A stretch of DNA of 64,000 nt from Shewanella ulleungensis (GTDB taxonomy: Bacteria; Pseudomonadota; Gammaproteobacteria; Enterobacterales; Shewanellaceae): assembly GCF_014648315.1 (NCBI RefSeq), contig NZ_BMQW01000001.1, positions 62,001 through 126,000 on the forward strand. The letters run 5' to 3'. The position numbers were made by a program, and so were the translations under genes. Positions 36,855 through 46,016 of the stretch are shown here, piece after piece. The notes under the pieces were generated by a model. That model was not told where the DNA came from. It saw only the letters and a list, made by a program, of their open reading frames with translations, and did no database searches. How positions within the stretch are numbered: position 1 is the stretch's first letter; each line of letters begins with the position of its first letter.

Positions 36855-37208
36855 ATGTCATTATCTCGCTATCCTGGCGTCGGTCTATTAGGCCCTTTTT
36901 GTCGAGGTCATGAAATTGTTTGCCAATTTGGTTACCGACATTTGCTGTGTAAACCAGTTGATAAGCCTCATGACCCATTACTCAATACTCCTAATATGAC
37001 GTTATGGGTTAGCGCAACATTTGGTGAACAGTTTTTAGTGAATCGTCACAGTTGGAAAAACTCTCCAGAATTGTTAAACCTGATTTATTGTTATCTGCAC
37101 AATGATACTTATGCCGCGATTCAGCAATCTGAATCTGAAATGATTAGCACGATAGCGATAGCACTTGAGCAACGTTCATTATTGGTCATACCGTTAGATA
37201 GCGAGTAA
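36855..37208 (+). CDS. small unknown protein between VgrG and PAAR
   Basis: A 117-aa protein starting 2 bases after vgrG, with no clear ribosome binding site, so translation is probably coupled. There is no signal peptide or membrane helix. It contains several Cys and His residues in its first 40 positions (FCRGHEIVCQFGYRHLLC) and ends in a hydrophobic strand (RSLLVIPL). I do not recognise the family. Its position in a vgrG-PAAR-adaptor-effector string suggests a role in tip assembly or effector loading. The Cys/His spacing does not match a standard zinc finger. Confidence 0.7.
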   Translation: MSLSRYPGVGLLGPFCRGHEIVCQFGYRHLLCKPVDKPHDPLLNTPNMTLWVSATFGEQFLVNRHSWKNSPELLNLIYCYLHNDTYAAIQQSESEMISTIAIALEQRSLLVIPLDSE

Positions 37209-37249
37209 ACCACACATTAAGCGCAGTACAACAAATAAAGGAATATTTG

Positions 37250-37540
37250 ATGGGAATGCCAGCCGCAACCATTTCATGCATGCACCTTTGCCCTAAAACA
37301 AATCCCGGTCCAGTGCCACATGTCGGCGGCCCAATTGTTATGGGATCAGGTAACGTGTTAATTGGCTCATTACCGGCAGCGCGTAAAGGCGACAAATTAA
37401 TTTGTGTCGGCCCGCCAGACACTATTAATGCAGGGTCAAGTTCAGTCCTTATCAATGGTAAACCTGCGGCAAGAATGGGTGATGGTACGGCTCATGGAGG
37501 AAAAATTATAGTAGGAAATCCTACTGTAATGATTGGTTAG
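37250..37540 (+). CDS. PAAR-domain T6SS tip protein
   Basis: A 96-aa stand-alone PAAR protein that caps the VgrG spike. It begins MGMPAATISCMHLCPK and shows the repeating turn pattern PHVGGPIVMGSGNVLIGSLPAARKGD, with further glycine-rich repeats (GSSSVLINGKPAARMGD, GKIIVGNPTVMIG). Three His/Cys candidates can bind the apical zinc (C10 and His residues in MHLC, PHVGG and AHGG). The start at 37250 has AAAGGA 7 bases upstream. There is no fused effector domain; the Rhs effector two genes later would be recruited separately. Confidence 0.95.
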   Translation: MGMPAATISCMHLCPKTNPGPVPHVGGPIVMGSGNVLIGSLPAARKGDKLICVGPPDTINAGSSSVLINGKPAARMGDGTAHGGKIIVGNPTVMIG

Positions 37541-37561
37541 TATGAACAAGGATTGTGGTAA

Positions 37562-38662
37562 ATGAATTTGATTGATAGTTTTAATCTTCTATTAGCACAG
37601 CGACAAGTGATGTTGTCGTCGTTTCAGTGTATGCCAAAAAATATTGAAGATAATACTCAATCGTTAACGGTCATTTTGAATATGATCCAGCAAAAAAATG
37701 ATGGCGCCTGGCCGTTACTTAATGCGAAAACTAATGATGAGATAGTCAATGCTTTTGAAACGGATCAGCACTACACCTTAATAGACAGACTCGTCATTTT
37801 AACGTTGCTACTGCAGATCCATTTTAAGTCTCAACCTACCGAGCAATCTAAAATCATTCAAGCTTTGTTTGCGAGCACGATGATTAATGCTTCAGAATCT
37901 CAATCATCATTAGCACTAATGGCTAGTCAATTACATTTCGACAAGGTTAACTTTACCGCTAGTAATAAAACAGCAGAACAAATTCAACAATATATCTTAT
38001 TTTGTATTTATCGTGGTAAGCGCTTAAAACGCGCAGATGGCATAGATTCTCTTAATATATCCCGTTCATCTATAACCTCTTTGTACATTGAAATGCTAAT
38101 GACTCACATTAATCAGCCATTAAAACTCTATGGTTTATTTGTCGAATTAGAGTATTGCCATAGTGCTTTGTTCGAAGTGTTTATGACGTCTTTAGGTGAA
38201 GAGACCGTTACCCAGATTTTTAATCAAATGAGTCAACATACTGATTTCACGCTGCGGGTAATCGAGTTAATGGGACTCTCTGGTTTTAGTAAGTTCGTGC
38301 CATTTTTAGCAAGAGCGATGCAACAACCTAATCAAACATTAATCGCCTTTAGAGCGCTACGGACTATTTTAGGCCCAGAACTCGATCAGGCTGTTCCTTA
38401 CCAGTGGCAATTTGAAGAAGATGAAGTAGAACGTTGCGAATATTTACAATTTTATAGTGCTAAATTGTTGCATCGTTGGATGTTGCTTGCCCCTAAAATG
38501 CCTGAAGTGAGATTGATTAACGGCATCGAGGTCAATATAGCGAGTATAGACAAAATTATTAGTCACTCAAGCCCTGTTCATCAGCATGTGGCTTTTTTGC
38601 ATAAACTGCGCTTAAAAAATGAAATTAGTCCCACTCAGCAACGTGTGAAGGTTGCCTTATGA
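37562..38662 (+). CDS. probable HEAT-repeat-like T6SS accessory protein
   Basis: A 366-aa, mostly helical protein. The stretch at about 225-275 (LMGLSGFSKFVPFLARAMQQPNQTLIAFRALRTILG) looks like HEAT-type helical pairs. The whole resembles the T6SS-associated family TIGR02270, from memory. Proteins of this sort occur beside PAAR and effector genes and may act as loading adaptors. No signal peptide or catalytic motif is visible. The stop overlaps the next start by 4 bases (ATGA), so the two products are probably made in equal amounts and may form a complex. Confidence 0.65.
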   Translation: MNLIDSFNLLLAQRQVMLSSFQCMPKNIEDNTQSLTVILNMIQQKNDGAWPLLNAKTNDEIVNAFETDQHYTLIDRLVILTLLLQIHFKSQPTEQSKIIQALFASTMINASESQSSLALMASQLHFDKVNFTASNKTAEQIQQYILFCIYRGKRLKRADGIDSLNISRSSITSLYIEMLMTHINQPLKLYGLFVELEYCHSALFEVFMTSLGEETVTQIFNQMSQHTDFTLRVIELMGLSGFSKFVPFLARAMQQPNQTLIAFRALRTILGPELDQAVPYQWQFEEDEVERCEYLQFYSAKLLHRWMLLAPKMPEVRLINGIEVNIASIDKIISHSSPVHQHVAFLHKLRLKNEISPTQQRVKVAL

Positions 38663-39603
38663 TTATAAAGGCAAATGTTGTTAGTATCATCGTTGGTGAG
38701 TATCAAGACCCTCAACACTTAATTAATCTGCCATTTTCAGAACCATTAGATTTTGATTTTCAGTTACCTAATGGCCAACATATTGCCTCACTGATGGCAC
38801 ATGGTTTATCTACTGAAAACCAATTTTCGCGTTTAATAGAATTACTGCATAAGCTACCCATTTTAAATGAGGAGCAATGGCAGCCTTATCGGCATCAGCC
38901 TGTTTATTGGATATTACCTAACCTTGAACAGCGACAGTTAATTGATTTTGTTGCTCGTTTGCATGCACTTTTGCCACACTGTTTTGAACATCCGCAGAGC
39001 CGTTTTTTCCCCATGGGAAGTGCAGGGGTACTATCTGCACTTAACACTCTAAAAGCTACAGATAGTGATACGACAGGTGCGACTTTTATTGCATTGGACA
39101 GCTTGTTTTTTGAACTCGATGAGTTAGGTAGCAATAACGAATTAATTTCACAACAACAAGATTCAGGACGTTGCCCTGCTGAAGCTGTCATCATGGCCAG
39201 TATCAATTTAGCATCAGATGGCTTGCAAGTAGATAATATTTTTCAAGAGTCTTGTAGCAGTGTTCAACAAACACAAACGATAAAAACCTTATTTGATTGT
39301 GTTAGTCAGCTTGAAAGTGCGCTTATTTTGTCACAACTTTATTTGCCTGGGCACCAAGCGAATGTGACAGACAATTGGTTAAATGCTTACGAGCATTTAG
39401 CAGGAAGTATTGACCAATATACCAAAATCATTCAATCAAGTTATTTTACTGGCGACATTGGTTGTGCCGCGGGTTTATACAATTTTTTACATATCTATCA
39501 TCGTTATCAACAACAAAATATTACAGGAACAAGCTTACAACTTGAAGTGTCTCAACAACTTCATCTGGGTTTGGCAATGTACTCATGGATAGAGAAGGCA
39601 TAA
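38659..39603 (+). CDS. probable T6SS effector adaptor, possibly ketosynthase-like
   Basis: A 314-aa protein overlapping the preceding gene by 4 bases and ending 6 bases before the rhs gene. The middle region (FFPMGSAGVLSALNTLKATDSD, TFIALDSLFFELDEL, CPAEAVIMASINLAS) has the glycine-rich and strand pattern of thiolase/ketosynthase folds, and T6SS clusters are known to carry truncated ketosynthase-like proteins. The active-site Cys-His-His set is not evident, so an enzyme is unlikely. With its position, this suggests a protein that loads the Rhs effector onto the tip. The fold assignment is an inference. Confidence 0.55.
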   Translation: MIIKANVVSIIVGEYQDPQHLINLPFSEPLDFDFQLPNGQHIASLMAHGLSTENQFSRLIELLHKLPILNEEQWQPYRHQPVYWILPNLEQRQLIDFVARLHALLPHCFEHPQSRFFPMGSAGVLSALNTLKATDSDTTGATFIALDSLFFELDELGSNNELISQQQDSGRCPAEAVIMASINLASDGLQVDNIFQESCSSVQQTQTIKTLFDCVSQLESALILSQLYLPGHQANVTDNWLNAYEHLAGSIDQYTKIIQSSYFTGDIGCAAGLYNFLHIYHRYQQQNITGTSLQLEVSQQLHLGLAMYSWIEKA

Positions 39604-39609
39604 GCAAAC

Positions 39610-42600
39610 ATGACGGTAAGTAATTTTTATTTTAAAGGCCTAAATCGTTATATTGTTATTGCGCCTACCAGTGTATCCACTCCAGGTGGTTTCCAGTTAT
39701 TAACGTTTGATCAAGCAGACAATATCGGTGCCATTATTAATGAAATTTCGCCTCATTTAGTGCGCGATCGAAATGCATTAATGCAAGGGCACGCGTTGGT
39801 GATGAGCGTTGGCTTAAATACAACATTACGTGCAAGGGACATTACCGTTAAATTGAGTGATGCCATTAGCCGAAATTTACTTCGAGTGTATGTCGAAACT
39901 CCTAAACAACAAATTCAACACTCTACTGAAACAGGTTCTTTAGGTGCTAGCTCTGGCAATTCAAAAAAGCCTAAAGCCAGTAAGGGTAAGCAAACCTCAG
40001 CAGCAGTTGCATCTGGTAGTGTGAATAACCACACACCTACCGACGTCGGTATTGCGCAACAAGAATGCCGCAGCGATCCTGTTTCAATGCTCAGTGGAGA
40101 GGAGATACTGCCACTGGTTGATTTTGAGCTTAATGGCTTAATGCCGCTCACGTGGCGCCGTTTATATCGCTCAAGCAAAATTGAACACAATGTTGGATTG
40201 GGTTTTGGTTGGCGACACAATTTTTGTTTACAGTTAACCCATCAATACCAAGCGCCTGAAAAAGTAGGCCCTAAAAAACCCGGTAAATATTGGTTTGAAT
40301 TAACCGACGATGAAGGCCGAGTACACGTGTTCGATTCGGTTAAACGAGGGCAAACCAGCATTCAACTTTCGACAGGTTGGTCGTTAGTCCATCAAGAAGA
40401 TGGCCGCCATGTGCTAATAAAGCCAGATGACAGCCATTGGGCATTTATACAAAAAACCGTTGCGGGTAAACTGGTTTGGCAACTTGAAACGATTAGTAAT
40501 CATCAAGGCCAATATTTTCAGCTGTATTATGATCAGCAAGGGCGTTTAACCCAAATCACCACAGGCCCAAAACGTGGCGTATTGTTATTTTACAATGCAC
40601 AAAGCAATTTGTTAAAAGTCGCTTCTTACATGTTAGATAACGAAGGCAACAAACAAATTCACCAAAATTTGTTAGCTAGCTATCAATACGATGATGATCA
40701 AGCCCTTATTGCCGCCACAGACAGCAACGGACGAGTAGAGCGCTACAGTTATGTCAAAGTGAAGTCGGCGACAAATTCCGCTGACGAAGATGTTTCATAT
40801 CGTAGCAGAACTACGACCTACTTATTACAACGCAGAACCCGAGCATCTGGCTTTAGTCATCACTTTTCGTGGGACGGGCACGATCAGCGTGCGAAATGTA
40901 TTGAGCAATGGGGTGATGATGATATTTATCATTATCACTTTGACTATACGACACTCGTTAACGGTATAAAAAGCAGTTGCACAGACTCTTTAGGTCATCG
41001 CGAGACTTTTATTCATAATGCACAGGGGCTTTTGACTGAGCATCATAAGCCTAATGGCAGTGTGATACGTCATCAATATGATGCTGTCGGTCGTAAAGTG
41101 GCCACCGTTGATGCATGCGATAATAAAATACAATACAACTATAACGAGCAAGGGCAGTTACTGGCTGTTATTCAGGCAGATGGTGGTACCACAAGGTTTG
41201 AATATAATCGCTTAGGTCAACGAATTGTTACCATAGATGCCATAGGCCGAACGGCTAAAAGACATTACGATGCCACGGGGCGATTATTGTCTGAGAGTGG
41301 TTTTGATGGCCGTCAAAGTCAATACCAATACAATGATGCCGGGCAGTTAACGCAAAAAGTCGATGTTAATGGGGTTGTTCATCGTTACCATTGGGACCGC
41401 GATGGCGAATTGTTGGCAACGCAAGTCGGTGATGCGTTAACCCGTTTTAGCCATGACAGACTGGGACGTGTTAACGCCACGATTAATCCGCAAGGTTTGG
41501 TCACTGAATTTATTCGCGACAACAAAGGCCAAATTGTCGAAAGTAAATCCTACCCACAAGATAATCAAGACAAACCTGAAGAAGCCATTAGTCATTACTA
41601 TCAGTACGATGATGCCGGCCGTATTATTCGCCAGCGCCAACAGGCTGATGTTGCTGGCGAGCAAGATCTCAGTAACGATAGTGAGTACATTGATAACATT
41701 ATTGACTATGACGGTTTAGCCCAACCGCGCCAACAAACCTTTGCCGATGGCAGTTGGCTGAAGTTTTTTTATGATAAAGAACGTAACCTAAATCGCATCG
41801 AACGCAGTGACGGTGCTCAGTACCGTATTGAATACACAGCAACAGAACAACCTAAAACCTTAATTGGTTTTGATGGCCGTGAACAACATTATCAATATGA
41901 CGCTAATGACAAATTAGTTGCCGTGAACGACAGTGATATTCGTTTTGTTGAGCTAAAACGTGATGTTATGGGGCGCATTTGTCAGCAAAGTAGCCATGTC
42001 AAACTTGAGCCCAGTGCCACATCTGCATTACTCAATACCCAGAATTTTTATCAATATAATCAGATTGGGCAAATTACCCGCGCCCATAACCAACATCGTA
42101 CCGTGCAACAACATCTTGACGCTCAAGGGCGCATTAACAAGGTACAACAAAGCCAATGGCAACTTGATTATCAATATGATGACTCAGGCAATCGCAGTGT
42201 CTTAACCTTACCTGATGGGCAACAGATTGATTATCAATACAATAAAAACAGTCAATTAAGTGGCATTAGCGTTACAGGCAATGGCCCATCGAAGCCGATT
42301 GTGCAGCTGGCCCATTATCACTATCTACCATCGGGTTTATTGGATAAAACCATACAGGGTAATCAGCTTGAACTCACTCATGCTTATGATGCTCATTCAA
42401 GATTAATTGAGCAGACATGGCGACATGCACAAAAAGAGACGCAATTATTTGAATCAAGACGTTATCAATACGATAAACAGCATCAATTACAACGCTGCGA
42501 AAGTAAGCTTGGTAACGATAGCGCTGTGGATGGTCAGTCTTCTGAGCACATTAACCACAAGCCAGAGGTTAAACAGTTTAGCTATAACAAAATTAGCCAG

Positions 42601-44556
42601 TTAATCAGTAATAGTCATTCTGGCGTGTTTGGCGAAAACCTAAATATTGCTGACAATGCATCTGATTTTCGTCAGCAATACCAATGGGATGCTTTTGGTA
42701 ACCCATTACAGGCTATTCGTGCTAGTGATATTCATACCCATACCCAAGATATAAGTAGTAATCATGTTAGCGCTAATGAAACGGCTAGCAGTCAATCAGC
42801 TGAAACAGTAAGACCGAATAAAAACAATCATGATGTGGTGGTAAACAACGACCGCTTAATAAGCATGGCGGGTGTCGATTACCGCTACGACGCCAGTGGC
42901 AACCAAATCAGCCAAGTGGGTAGGGGTGACAAACAACAACGCAGCTTTAATGGCTTAAACCAACTGGTTCAAATCAACGTTAATGGCAAGCTGACCCAAT
43001 ACGAATATGATGCATTAGGTCGCCGCAGTGCGAAAATCACTGAGCTTGGTCGCACCGACTTTATTTGGGATAATCATCAACTGATTGGCGAATGCACCTT
43101 AGGTGAATACACCTGGTATATTTATCAACCTGATACTTTCACACCCGTCGCACTCATTAAGTCCGGGCTGGTTTATTATTATCACCTAGACCAACTCGGC
43201 ACACCGATTTGCTTAACTGATGAAAACACCCAAATTGTTTGGCGCAGCCAACAAGACGTGTTCGGTCAAACAATTGAAGGCGCAGATTGTAAAGATGCGG
43301 ATAATGAGCATGTTGATTATGCAGTTCTGCAAGACAAAATTGCTAACCCAATCCGTTTTCAAGGTCAGTACTTTGATGACGAATCAGGGTTACACTACAA
43401 CCGCTTTAGGTACTACAGCCCTGGGCAAGCACGATTTATACATCAAGACCCTATCGGATTAGTGGGTGGCATAAACCATTATCAATATGCGCCTAATCCC
43501 GTTAATTGGGTGGATCCGTTTGGGTTATGTAAAGAAGACTCGCAGACCTATGCTGCTCGTAAAACAAAGCTAGCAAATAGCAATGGTACCATGACCACAT
43601 TAGATGCATTTACAGATGATAGTGCAATGGGAGAGTCCTGGGATAAAGCTGCAGTAGATGAAAATTGGCTTGATGAAAGAAGGTTATTACATGCGGATAT
43701 CTTAAATAGAGTTACAGTCGAAGCTTTATCTAAAGTACAAACACTTGTAGGTTTACCTGCTATTCATGCAATGAGAGGTAATACCGGTGCGGGTAAATCA
43801 AGGTTAATGAAGTCTGGCGTTATCCCTGAACTGGCCTTAGGAGATATTCCTGTAATAAACCCAGATAATATTAAACCTTTATTGATTGATGAAGCGAAAA
43901 AAGATAATACAACGCTAACACATGATCAAACGCATTGGGAAGCGGCAATGCTTTCGGATAAACTCAAAGTTGAGTTGCTTAAATCTGAGAATAAAAGCAA
44001 AGTACCGTCAATTATCGTCGATAAGAGGCTTGGTGGGCTTTATGAGATAGAGGGGCTACACAAAGAAGCGCTTGCAACGGATCGCCAAGTAAATGTATTT
44101 GATGTTGATGCACCACTTGAAATGTCATTACTAGGAGTTCTTTTACGAACTCCAGGAGGAGATGATCCAATCGTCCCTTTTGATGTTGTCGCTGGAGGAT
44201 TTGTCGCTGCTCGAGGCAATAGAAACCAATTTGTTCAGTATTATGAAAATAACCCAAATTTAGGCCGTTACGAATTGCACCACACTCTGCCTAATGGAAA
44301 TAAAGAATTGGTTGCAGTAGTGAAAGATGGAAAAACGTCAGTTTATAATCGAGATGCTTACGTGGAACTAACAAGAAGAAAAGGAAATAATCAATTTGTG
44401 ATTGATTTGAAAGAAAAAATAATTACGAATGAAGAAATATTTAGAGTGACAAATGCTTTGCCAGATGGAAAATTCAAGAAGGATGCGATTAACGCCCTTA
44501 GCGCTAACAAAGGGAAAACATGGAAGCAAGCTATTGACGCTCATGGGGAAAACTAG
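39610..44556 (+). CDS. Rhs-family T6SS effector with zeta-toxin-like C-terminal kinase domain
   Basis: A 1648-aa polymorphic toxin. Residues 1-150 are a non-Rhs N-terminal domain, probably for docking, with a low-complexity linker. A DUF6531-like region follows (DPVSMLSGEEILPLVDFELNG). A long series of RHS/YD repeats (YxYDxxGR type) runs to about 1250 and forms the cocoon. The core ends with DPIGLVGG (from D1280) and NWVDPFGL (from N1299), the self-cleavage region. The ~340-residue C-terminus is unlike the core: it has a Walker A GNTGAGKS at 1390-1397, then NPDNIK with Asp1419 and a THWEAAMLS helix, the order seen in zeta toxins, which phosphorylate UDP-N-acetylglucosamine or related nucleotides. 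There is no PAAR domain and no signal peptide. The tip match to zeta is by motif only. Confidence 0.88.
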   Translation: MTVSNFYFKGLNRYIVIAPTSVSTPGGFQLLTFDQADNIGAIINEISPHLVRDRNALMQGHALVMSVGLNTTLRARDITVKLSDAISRNLLRVYVETPKQQIQHSTETGSLGASSGNSKKPKASKGKQTSAAVASGSVNNHTPTDVGIAQQECRSDPVSMLSGEEILPLVDFELNGLMPLTWRRLYRSSKIEHNVGLGFGWRHNFCLQLTHQYQAPEKVGPKKPGKYWFELTDDEGRVHVFDSVKRGQTSIQLSTGWSLVHQEDGRHVLIKPDDSHWAFIQKTVAGKLVWQLETISNHQGQYFQLYYDQQGRLTQITTGPKRGVLLFYNAQSNLLKVASYMLDNEGNKQIHQNLLASYQYDDDQALIAATDSNGRVERYSYVKVKSATNSADEDVSYRSRTTTYLLQRRTRASGFSHHFSWDGHDQRAKCIEQWGDDDIYHYHFDYTTLVNGIKSSCTDSLGHRETFIHNAQGLLTEHHKPNGSVIRHQYDAVGRKVATVDACDNKIQYNYNEQGQLLAVIQADGGTTRFEYNRLGQRIVTIDAIGRTAKRHYDATGRLLSESGFDGRQSQYQYNDAGQLTQKVDVNGVVHRYHWDRDGELLATQVGDALTRFSHDRLGRVNATINPQGLVTEFIRDNKGQIVESKSYPQDNQDKPEEAISHYYQYDDAGRIIRQRQQADVAGEQDLSNDSEYIDNIIDYDGLAQPRQQTFADGSWLKFFYDKERNLNRIERSDGAQYRIEYTATEQPKTLIGFDGREQHYQYDANDKLVAVNDSDIRFVELKRDVMGRICQQSSHVKLEPSATSALLNTQNFYQYNQIGQITRAHNQHRTVQQHLDAQGRINKVQQSQWQLDYQYDDSGNRSVLTLPDGQQIDYQYNKNSQLSGISVTGNGPSKPIVQLAHYHYLPSGLLDKTIQGNQLELTHAYDAHSRLIEQTWRHAQKETQLFESRRYQYDKQHQLQRCESKLGNDSAVDGQSSEHINHKPEVKQFSYNKISQLISNSHSGVFGENLNIADNASDFRQQYQWDAFGNPLQAIRASDIHTHTQDISSNHVSANETASSQSAETVRPNKNNHDVVVNNDRLISMAGVDYRYDASGNQISQVGRGDKQQRSFNGLNQLVQINVNGKLTQYEYDALGRRSAKITELGRTDFIWDNHQLIGECTLGEYTWYIYQPDTFTPVALIKSGLVYYYHLDQLGTPICLTDENTQIVWRSQQDVFGQTIEGADCKDADNEHVDYAVLQDKIANPIRFQGQYFDDESGLHYNRFRYYSPGQARFIHQDPIGLVGGINHYQYAPNPVNWVDPFGLCKEDSQTYAARKTKLANSNGTMTTLDAFTDDSAMGESWDKAAVDENWLDERRLLHADILNRVTVEALSKVQTLVGLPAIHAMRGNTGAGKSRLMKSGVIPELALGDIPVINPDNIKPLLIDEAKKDNTTLTHDQTHWEAAMLSDKLKVELLKSENKSKVPSIIVDKRLGGLYEIEGLHKEALATDRQVNVFDVDAPLEMSLLGVLLRTPGGDDPIVPFDVVAGGFVAARGNRNQFVQYYENNPNLGRYELHHTLPNGNKELVAVVKDGKTSVYNRDAYVELTRRKGNNQFVIDLKEKIITNEEIFRVTNALPDGKFKKDAINALSANKGKTWKQAIDAHGEN

Positions 44557-44566
44557 TGGTGATGAT

Positions 44567-44854
44567 ATGAATGAACATGATAAATGGTTACAAGAGATTA
44601 GAAGAAAGGAAGAAGCTGAATATCAACAAATGTTAAATGAGGCAATAAAGGAAGCTCCTTTAATAGGTAAAGATCCATTCAATTTGCTGGATCTTAAAAA
44701 ATACTGGAGTTTTCGTTATCAGAAGAACCTTAATTCAAAGCAGATTGATGAGGCTATGAAGGGTATAGAAAGAGATTATTATTTGGCAGGTAAGCAGTTT
44801 TTGACAATGAGAGCATACGGGGAATACTTGATGGAAATGGAATTATATCGCTAA
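44567..44854 (+). CDS. candidate immunity protein for the Rhs zeta-like toxin
   Basis: A 95-aa soluble protein that starts 10 bases after the rhs stop. The longer in-frame reading from 44453 begins inside rhs and is not credible; the ATG at 44567 gives MNEHDKWLQEIRRKEEAEY. It looks all-helical and charged, with no signal peptide, as expected for protection against a toxin acting in the cytoplasm. Its size and helical character resemble epsilon antitoxins, which block the zeta nucleotide site, but I cannot show homology. Position is the main evidence. Confidence 0.7.
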   Translation: MNEHDKWLQEIRRKEEAEYQQMLNEAIKEAPLIGKDPFNLLDLKKYWSFRYQKNLNSKQIDEAMKGIERDYYLAGKQFLTMRAYGEYLMEMELYR

Positions 44855-44977
44855 ATTGTGAAAGAATGATTTGTCGTAAAATGAAAAAGTTCAGTCATTG
44901 AAAGTGATTTACGAGAAATTAAAAAAAGAAAATAAAGTGGTAAGGATTCTCTATTATGTTAACTAAAGGAAATAGTT

Positions 44978-45394
44978 ATGAAAAAATGTCCAGCGATAGT
45001 AGGCCTAAGTTTTGATGAGGAAAGTAAGCTGGGAATTGCAGAGATTAATGAGATATATGATCTCACAAAAATAGGTCGGCTTTCTCTGTTAATTGGTCAG
45101 TTTTATTCAATATTTGGGGGACTTGCAGTTAAAGGAACTTCTGGTTCTGGTGTAAGATTTCTGGATGATTCCTTGGCATTTCAAATTGCAGGTTCTGACG
45201 CGGCGCAAACTGAGTATGCAGTGAGTCAGGCCAATTGGGAATATTTTTTCGAGTCATTTAGTGCTTTTGATAAGATAGCCATGGAGTCTATAAGCAAAAT
45301 TGCATTTAAGCAGGTTATGGCTCATAACGGAAGCCCAAAGGAATACTTGTTTTGGAGTTCAATAGTAAAAGGATGTAAGCCCAATGTTGAATAA
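44978..45394 (+). CDS. unknown protein, first gene of a candidate effector-immunity pair
   Basis: A 138-aa protein with no signal peptide and no family I recognise. A clear ribosome binding site (AAAGGA at 44966) precedes the ATG. The centre has a Gly/Ser-rich turn (GGLAVKGTSGSGVRFLDD); the rest is probably helical, with several aromatic residues (NWEYFFESF). The last 11 bases overlap the start of a gene for a secreted protein, the same layout as the two cassettes that follow. It could be a small T6SS effector, or an orphan immunity protein left by an earlier Rhs tip. Confidence 0.6.
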   Translation: MKKCPAIVGLSFDEESKLGIAEINEIYDLTKIGRLSLLIGQFYSIFGGLAVKGTSGSGVRFLDDSLAFQIAGSDAAQTEYAVSQANWEYFFESFSAFDKIAMESISKIAFKQVMAHNGSPKEYLFWSSIVKGCKPNVE

Positions 45395-45896
45395 ATGTAT
45401 CGTTATATTTTTTTTATTTATATCTTTTATGGCTAAAGCTGAAATTTCTGAAGATGGAAAATATGCAACACTTATGTTGCAGGTTAACTTAGCTAAATAT
45501 GAGAATAAAAGTAGCCATTGCTTTAAGCAAGTAACGGATTTCATTTTACCAGAAAGTGATATGTTGAAATTAAAACAGATGCCTCGAGAAACTGCAGGTG
45601 TTCTCGGTAAGCTTTTTGATGATGCGTTATATAATTGTGCTCAGCCTGAAGTCTTTAATTTAGCTCGCGCTATTCTGACATTACAAGAGCAGAATAAGGT
45701 TGAAAAGTCTCAGGCTATAAATGAGCAAATTAAAAATATACGTCTTTTAGTTTTTCCTAAATCTGCAGTAGCTTCTGCTCGAGAGTATGAAAATCTTACT
45801 GAAAATATAAAAGCTCAATTAGAAAGTATCGAATCATTAAAAAAACCATTTAATCCGATGGTCATTATTGAGCAGGTTTGGGGGGGGCCTCAGTGA
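45384..45896 (+). CDS. unknown secreted protein, candidate periplasmic immunity protein
   Basis: A 170-aa protein with a Sec signal peptide (MLNKCIVIFFLFISFMAKA, likely cut before EIS). The mature part is helical, with two Cys residues (SSHCFKQ and YNCAQ) that could form a disulphide, and a long charged helix (YENLTENIKAQLESIESL). No family recognised. It overlaps the upstream unknown gene by 11 bases, so the two are co-translated. The pairing of a non-secreted with a secreted protein fits an effector that attacks the periplasm and its immunity partner. Confidence 0.6.
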   Translation: MLNKCIVIFFLFISFMAKAEISEDGKYATLMLQVNLAKYENKSSHCFKQVTDFILPESDMLKLKQMPRETAGVLGKLFDDALYNCAQPEVFNLARAILTLQEQNKVEKSQAINEQIKNIRLLVFPKSAVASAREYENLTENIKAQLESIESLKKPFNPMVIIEQVWGGPQ

Positions 45897-46016
45897 TGAG
45901 GGTATTTAGCCTCTAGCCCAACACAATCTATGTGAAAAAGTTAATTGGTACCATAATAAGTACTAAATTAGTAGATTTAACTTCTGCTTTACACCAATAA
46001 TGACAAGGATAATACG

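Noticed and set aside
40600..43480. Repeated short sequences in the Rhs gene as a DNA repeat or CRISPR array
   Set aside because: They reflect degenerate YD peptide repeats in one reading frame, with no constant direct repeat or spacers.
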